Source: Chryseobacterium sp. UBA6632 (lineage in GTDB: Bacteria; Bacteroidota; Bacteroidia; Flavobacteriales; Weeksellaceae). From it: a DNA stretch of 7,167 nt. Both the position numbers and the translations under genes were made by a program. The notes below the pieces were generated by a model, which worked only from the letters and a program-made list of their open reading frames with translations, did not search any database and had not been told where the DNA came from. The first letter of the stretch is position 1; each line of letters begins with the position of its first letter. Where the stretch lies: the NCBI GenBank assembly GCA_002455915.1, contig DKLU01000086.1:1-7167 (forward strand), in the 5' to 3' direction. Below, in pieces: positions 5,446 through 7,167 of this stretch.

Positions 5446-5543
5446 CAGGAGCTTTATCCCGCTATCCACTTTATCTTTTTGGTTACGGCTTCCGCTTCGC
5501 TCCAGCCGCAACCAAAAAGGATGTCGTTTCTATCGGGGCTAGG
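5446..5543. repeat. Dispersed intergenic hairpin element (type 1)
   Basis: A long imperfect hairpin starts 13 bp after the hxlR stop. CTTTTTGGTT (5475-5484) pairs perfectly with AACCAAAAAG (5510-5519), an inner CGGCT (5486-5490) pairs with AGCCG (5504-5508), and outer segments TATCCCGCTATCC and GGATGTCGTTTCTATCGGGG are partly complementary. The conserved-looking outer ends with a variable stem resemble an intergenic repeat I recall as abundant in flavobacterial genomes (from memory, unverified). It lacks a T-run, so it is not a typical terminator, though it may stabilise the hxlR mRNA 3' end. No protein is encoded; an ORF crossing it is incidental. Confidence 0.6.
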
Positions 5544-5584
5544 TTTTCCTCTTTCATTTCAGGACAAGTCAAAAATCAAAAAAA

Positions 5585-5735
5585 ATTCTCCTCTCACGGA
5601 GGGGTGGCGAAAATTCAAAGGATTTTTAGCGGGGTGGTTTTTTGCTATTTCAAACGATCTTAGTTATTATTTTCTGTACAAACTATCCCGTCTTTTTGCT
5701 TTCGCAAAAAGCCACCCCTTCAAAGAAGGGGAATT
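5585..5735. repeat. Inverted pair of REP-like elements (type 2)
   Basis: Two related elements of about 55 bp face each other. The left copy (5585-5640) runs ATTC, a C/T-rich stretch, GGAGGGGTGGC, a hairpin-forming AAAATTC...GATTTTT, then GCGGGGTGGTTT. The right copy (5681-5735), read on the minus strand, runs ATTCCCC, GAAGGGGTGGC, a perfect hairpin CTTTTTGC-GAAA-GCAAAAAG, then ACGGGATAGTTT. About 40 bp of AT-rich DNA separates them. The right copy also holds CCCCTTC-AAA-GAAGGGG (5715-5731), a perfect 7-bp stem. Two inverted palindromic units of this kind are the layout of a BIME or small non-autonomous element. No transposase is in the window. Confidence 0.6.
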
Positions 5736-5771
5736 TAAAACCATAATAAGCTAAAGTTTAATATTCCAGCA

Positions 5772-5803
5772 AAACAAAAAACCTCCACAATTGCGGAGGT
5801 TTT
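5772..5803 (-). terminator. Terminator of the MFS efflux gene
   Basis: AAAACCTCC (5778-5786) and GGAGGTTTT (5795-5803) form a perfect 9-bp stem with an 8-nt loop containing CAATTG. On the minus strand the stem runs into TTTTTTGTTTTG, 19 bp after the stop of the MFS gene at 5823. The plus-strand side ends in TTTTATATG, so weaker activity toward incoming hxlR transcripts is possible. Confidence 0.82.
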
Positions 5804-5822
5804 ATATGTATTTTGAAAAGAT

Positions 5823-7167
5823 TTAGTGTACGCCACTTAAATCTATTTTTTCTTTACTTTTTCGTTCTTTCACGAATAGGATAAACGGAATACAAATTAA
5901 GAATATCACCCCTAAATAAAGGAAAACATCCATATAAGAAAGTACCGTTGCCTGTTTCGTTACGGAGAGATCGAGCATCTTGTAAGCGGCATTCATTGCG
6001 GCATCTGGAGTCATCCCTTTTGCCATGAAGCTTCCTTTTAAAGCCTGCAATCTCTGCTGAACTGCAAAATCTGTTTCATCGAGGTGGGTAATCAGATTAA
6101 CTCTGTATTTCTGACTGGCATTGGCAATAAACGTTGTAATCGCCGCAATCCCGAAAGAACCTCCCAGCTGTCTCATCATCCCTGTAAAAGCTGCTCCCTG
6201 ACCAATTTCCTGACCTTTCAACGTACTTAATGATAATGAAGTAATCGGGATAAATAATAATCCAAGTCCTGCACCTCTTACAATCAGCATCCAAAAGAAT
6301 GCATCTTTACTCGTATCCGGTGTCAAGATTTTGTAACCCCAGAAACTGTAAATAAAGAAGATAAATAATCCTAAGGAAACCAAAATCTGCTGTTTAGCAC
6401 CTTTTGATAATAATCTACCGATAATAGGCATCATGAAGGCAGTGGTTAAAGCTGCAGGAATCATTAAAGCTCCCGACTGAAGTGCCGTCCAACCCAAAAT
6501 ACTCTGCGTATACAAAGGAACAATAAAGGTAGAACCGTACAAACCAAATCCTAATACAAAGGACATTATGGTACCAATCCTTAAATTACTGTTTTTCAAA
6601 ACCCTCAATTCCACAATAGGATATTTAAACGTAAGCTCTCGCCAAATGAATAAAATAAATCCTAAAACAGCTGACACGGTAAACAGAACAATCCATTCGC
6701 TGGCAAACCAGTCTTCTTCGTGTCCTCTTTCTAAAATATACTGAAGCGAACCAACAGTAATGGCCAATAAAGCAATTCCTAACCAATCGACATCTGAAGC
6801 TTTACGCTTTTCAGCATATTTCGGACTTCTCACAAACTGAAGCGTCATTAAAGTCGCTGCAATCCCGATAGGAATATTAATATAGAAAATATACGGCCAG
6901 CTGAAGTTATCTACGATATATCCTCCCAGTGGCGGACCTAATGTTGGCCCGATGATTACCCCAAGACCATAGATCGCCTGAGCCATACTTCTTTTTTCAA
7001 TCGGATAAGACTCCGTAATAATCGTTTGTGAAGTTACCAAAAGGGCTCCCCCACCAATTCCCTGCATTAATCTGAAAAATACCAGTTCCCAAATATTAGT
7101 TGCGTTTCCGCATAAAAATGAAAATACGGTAAATATAATAATAGATGCAGCAAAATAGTTTCTTCGT
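5823..7167 (-). CDS. DHA2-family (EmrB/QacA-type) MFS drug efflux transporter, 5' end missing
   Basis: About 448 codons are visible, open to the right edge; the family is usually near 510-530, so roughly 70 N-terminal residues are outside. The visible start RRNYFAASIII is the end of MFS motif A (GRR), and the ATG at 7067 is internal, not the start. FFRLMQGIGGGALLVTSQ and the antiporter motif C, GLGVIIGPTLGPPLGGYI, follow. Many hydrophobic helices, a QSILGWTALQSGALMIPAA segment (QSILGWTALQSG, then ALMIPAA), and a polar extracytoplasmic loop before the last helix (MAKGMTPDAAMNAAYKML) are typical of 14-helix DHA2 pumps. These export toxic compounds by proton antiport, usually with an HlyD/EmrA adaptor and TolC channel encoded upstream, which here would be off the right edge. 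Substrate cannot be told. Confidence 0.9.
   Translation of the reverse strand, partial: RRNYFAASIIIFTVFSFLCGNATNIWELVFFRLMQGIGGGALLVTSQTIITESYPIEKRSMAQAIYGLGVIIGPTLGPPLGGYIVDNFSWPYIFYINIPIGIAATLMTLQFVRSPKYAEKRKASDVDWLGIALLAITVGSLQYILERGHEEDWFASEWIVLFTVSAVLGFILFIWRELTFKYPIVELRVLKNSNLRIGTIMSFVLGFGLYGSTFIVPLYTQSILGWTALQSGALMIPAALTTAFMMPIIGRLLSKGAKQQILVSLGLFIFFIYSFWGYKILTPDTSKDAFFWMLIVRGAGLGLLFIPITSLSLSTLKGQEIGQGAAFTGMMRQLGGSFGIAAITTFIANASQKYRVNLITHLDETDFAVQQRLQALKGSFMAKGMTPDAAMNAAYKMLDLSVTKQATVLSYMDVFLYLGVIFLICIPFILFVKERKSKEKIDLSGVH

Noticed and set aside
5377..5754. 125-codon plus-strand ORF overlapping the end of hxlR
   Set aside because: It is composed of the hairpin element and REP-like repeats read through, overlaps a well-supported gene, and its product shows no domain; a spurious repeat-derived ORF.

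Overview
The window looks like a chromosomal segment of a Flavobacteriia-type Bacteroidetes, most likely Chryseobacterium or a close Weeksellaceae relative. Reasons: AT-rich intergenic DNA, four good matches to the TAnnTTTG -7 box, A-rich rather than Shine-Dalgarno leaders, exported proteins with an A|Q signal-peptidase junction, a DoxD-DoxA fusion, and intergenic palindromic repeats of a style I associate with this group. The genus is inference; there is no rRNA or other marker here.

Layout. 1-389 (minus strand): a MazG-like protein followed, with a 4-bp ATGA overlap, by the start of a DNA-3-methyladenine glycosylase I gene that leaves the left edge. 390-772: AT-rich divergent promoter region. 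773-2359 (plus): two tandem paralogous secreted proteins, 6 bp apart, ending at a strong hairpin/T-run terminator at 2510-2544. 2601-4032 (plus): a small exported protein of unknown function, then a DoxD-DoxA (thiosulfate:quinone oxidoreductase-like) fusion. 4076-4370: a degenerate array of fourteen about-21-bp units with a palindromic consensus, lying between convergent genes. 4399-4428: terminator of a minus-strand flavodoxin-fold quinone reductase (4447-4977), which is divergent from an HxlR-type regulator (5067-5432) across an 89-bp spacer holding a nested dyad. 5433-5822: intergenic repeats only, namely one long hairpin element and an inverted pair of a second element, ending in the terminator of a minus-strand DHA2/EmrB-type MFS efflux pump (5823 to the right edge, 5' end missing).

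How the parts work together. The reductase/HxlR pair is a classic redox or electrophile response arrangement, in which the regulator probably represses its divergent partner. The DoxDA gene suggests quinone-linked sulfur or thiol chemistry in the membrane, with the small exported protein as possible partner. MazG-like plus Tag is a small nucleotide-pool/DNA-repair operon. No rRNA, tRNA, CRISPR array, transposase or prophage gene was seen. The most unusual item is the 21-bp palindromic array, which no nearby gene explains.
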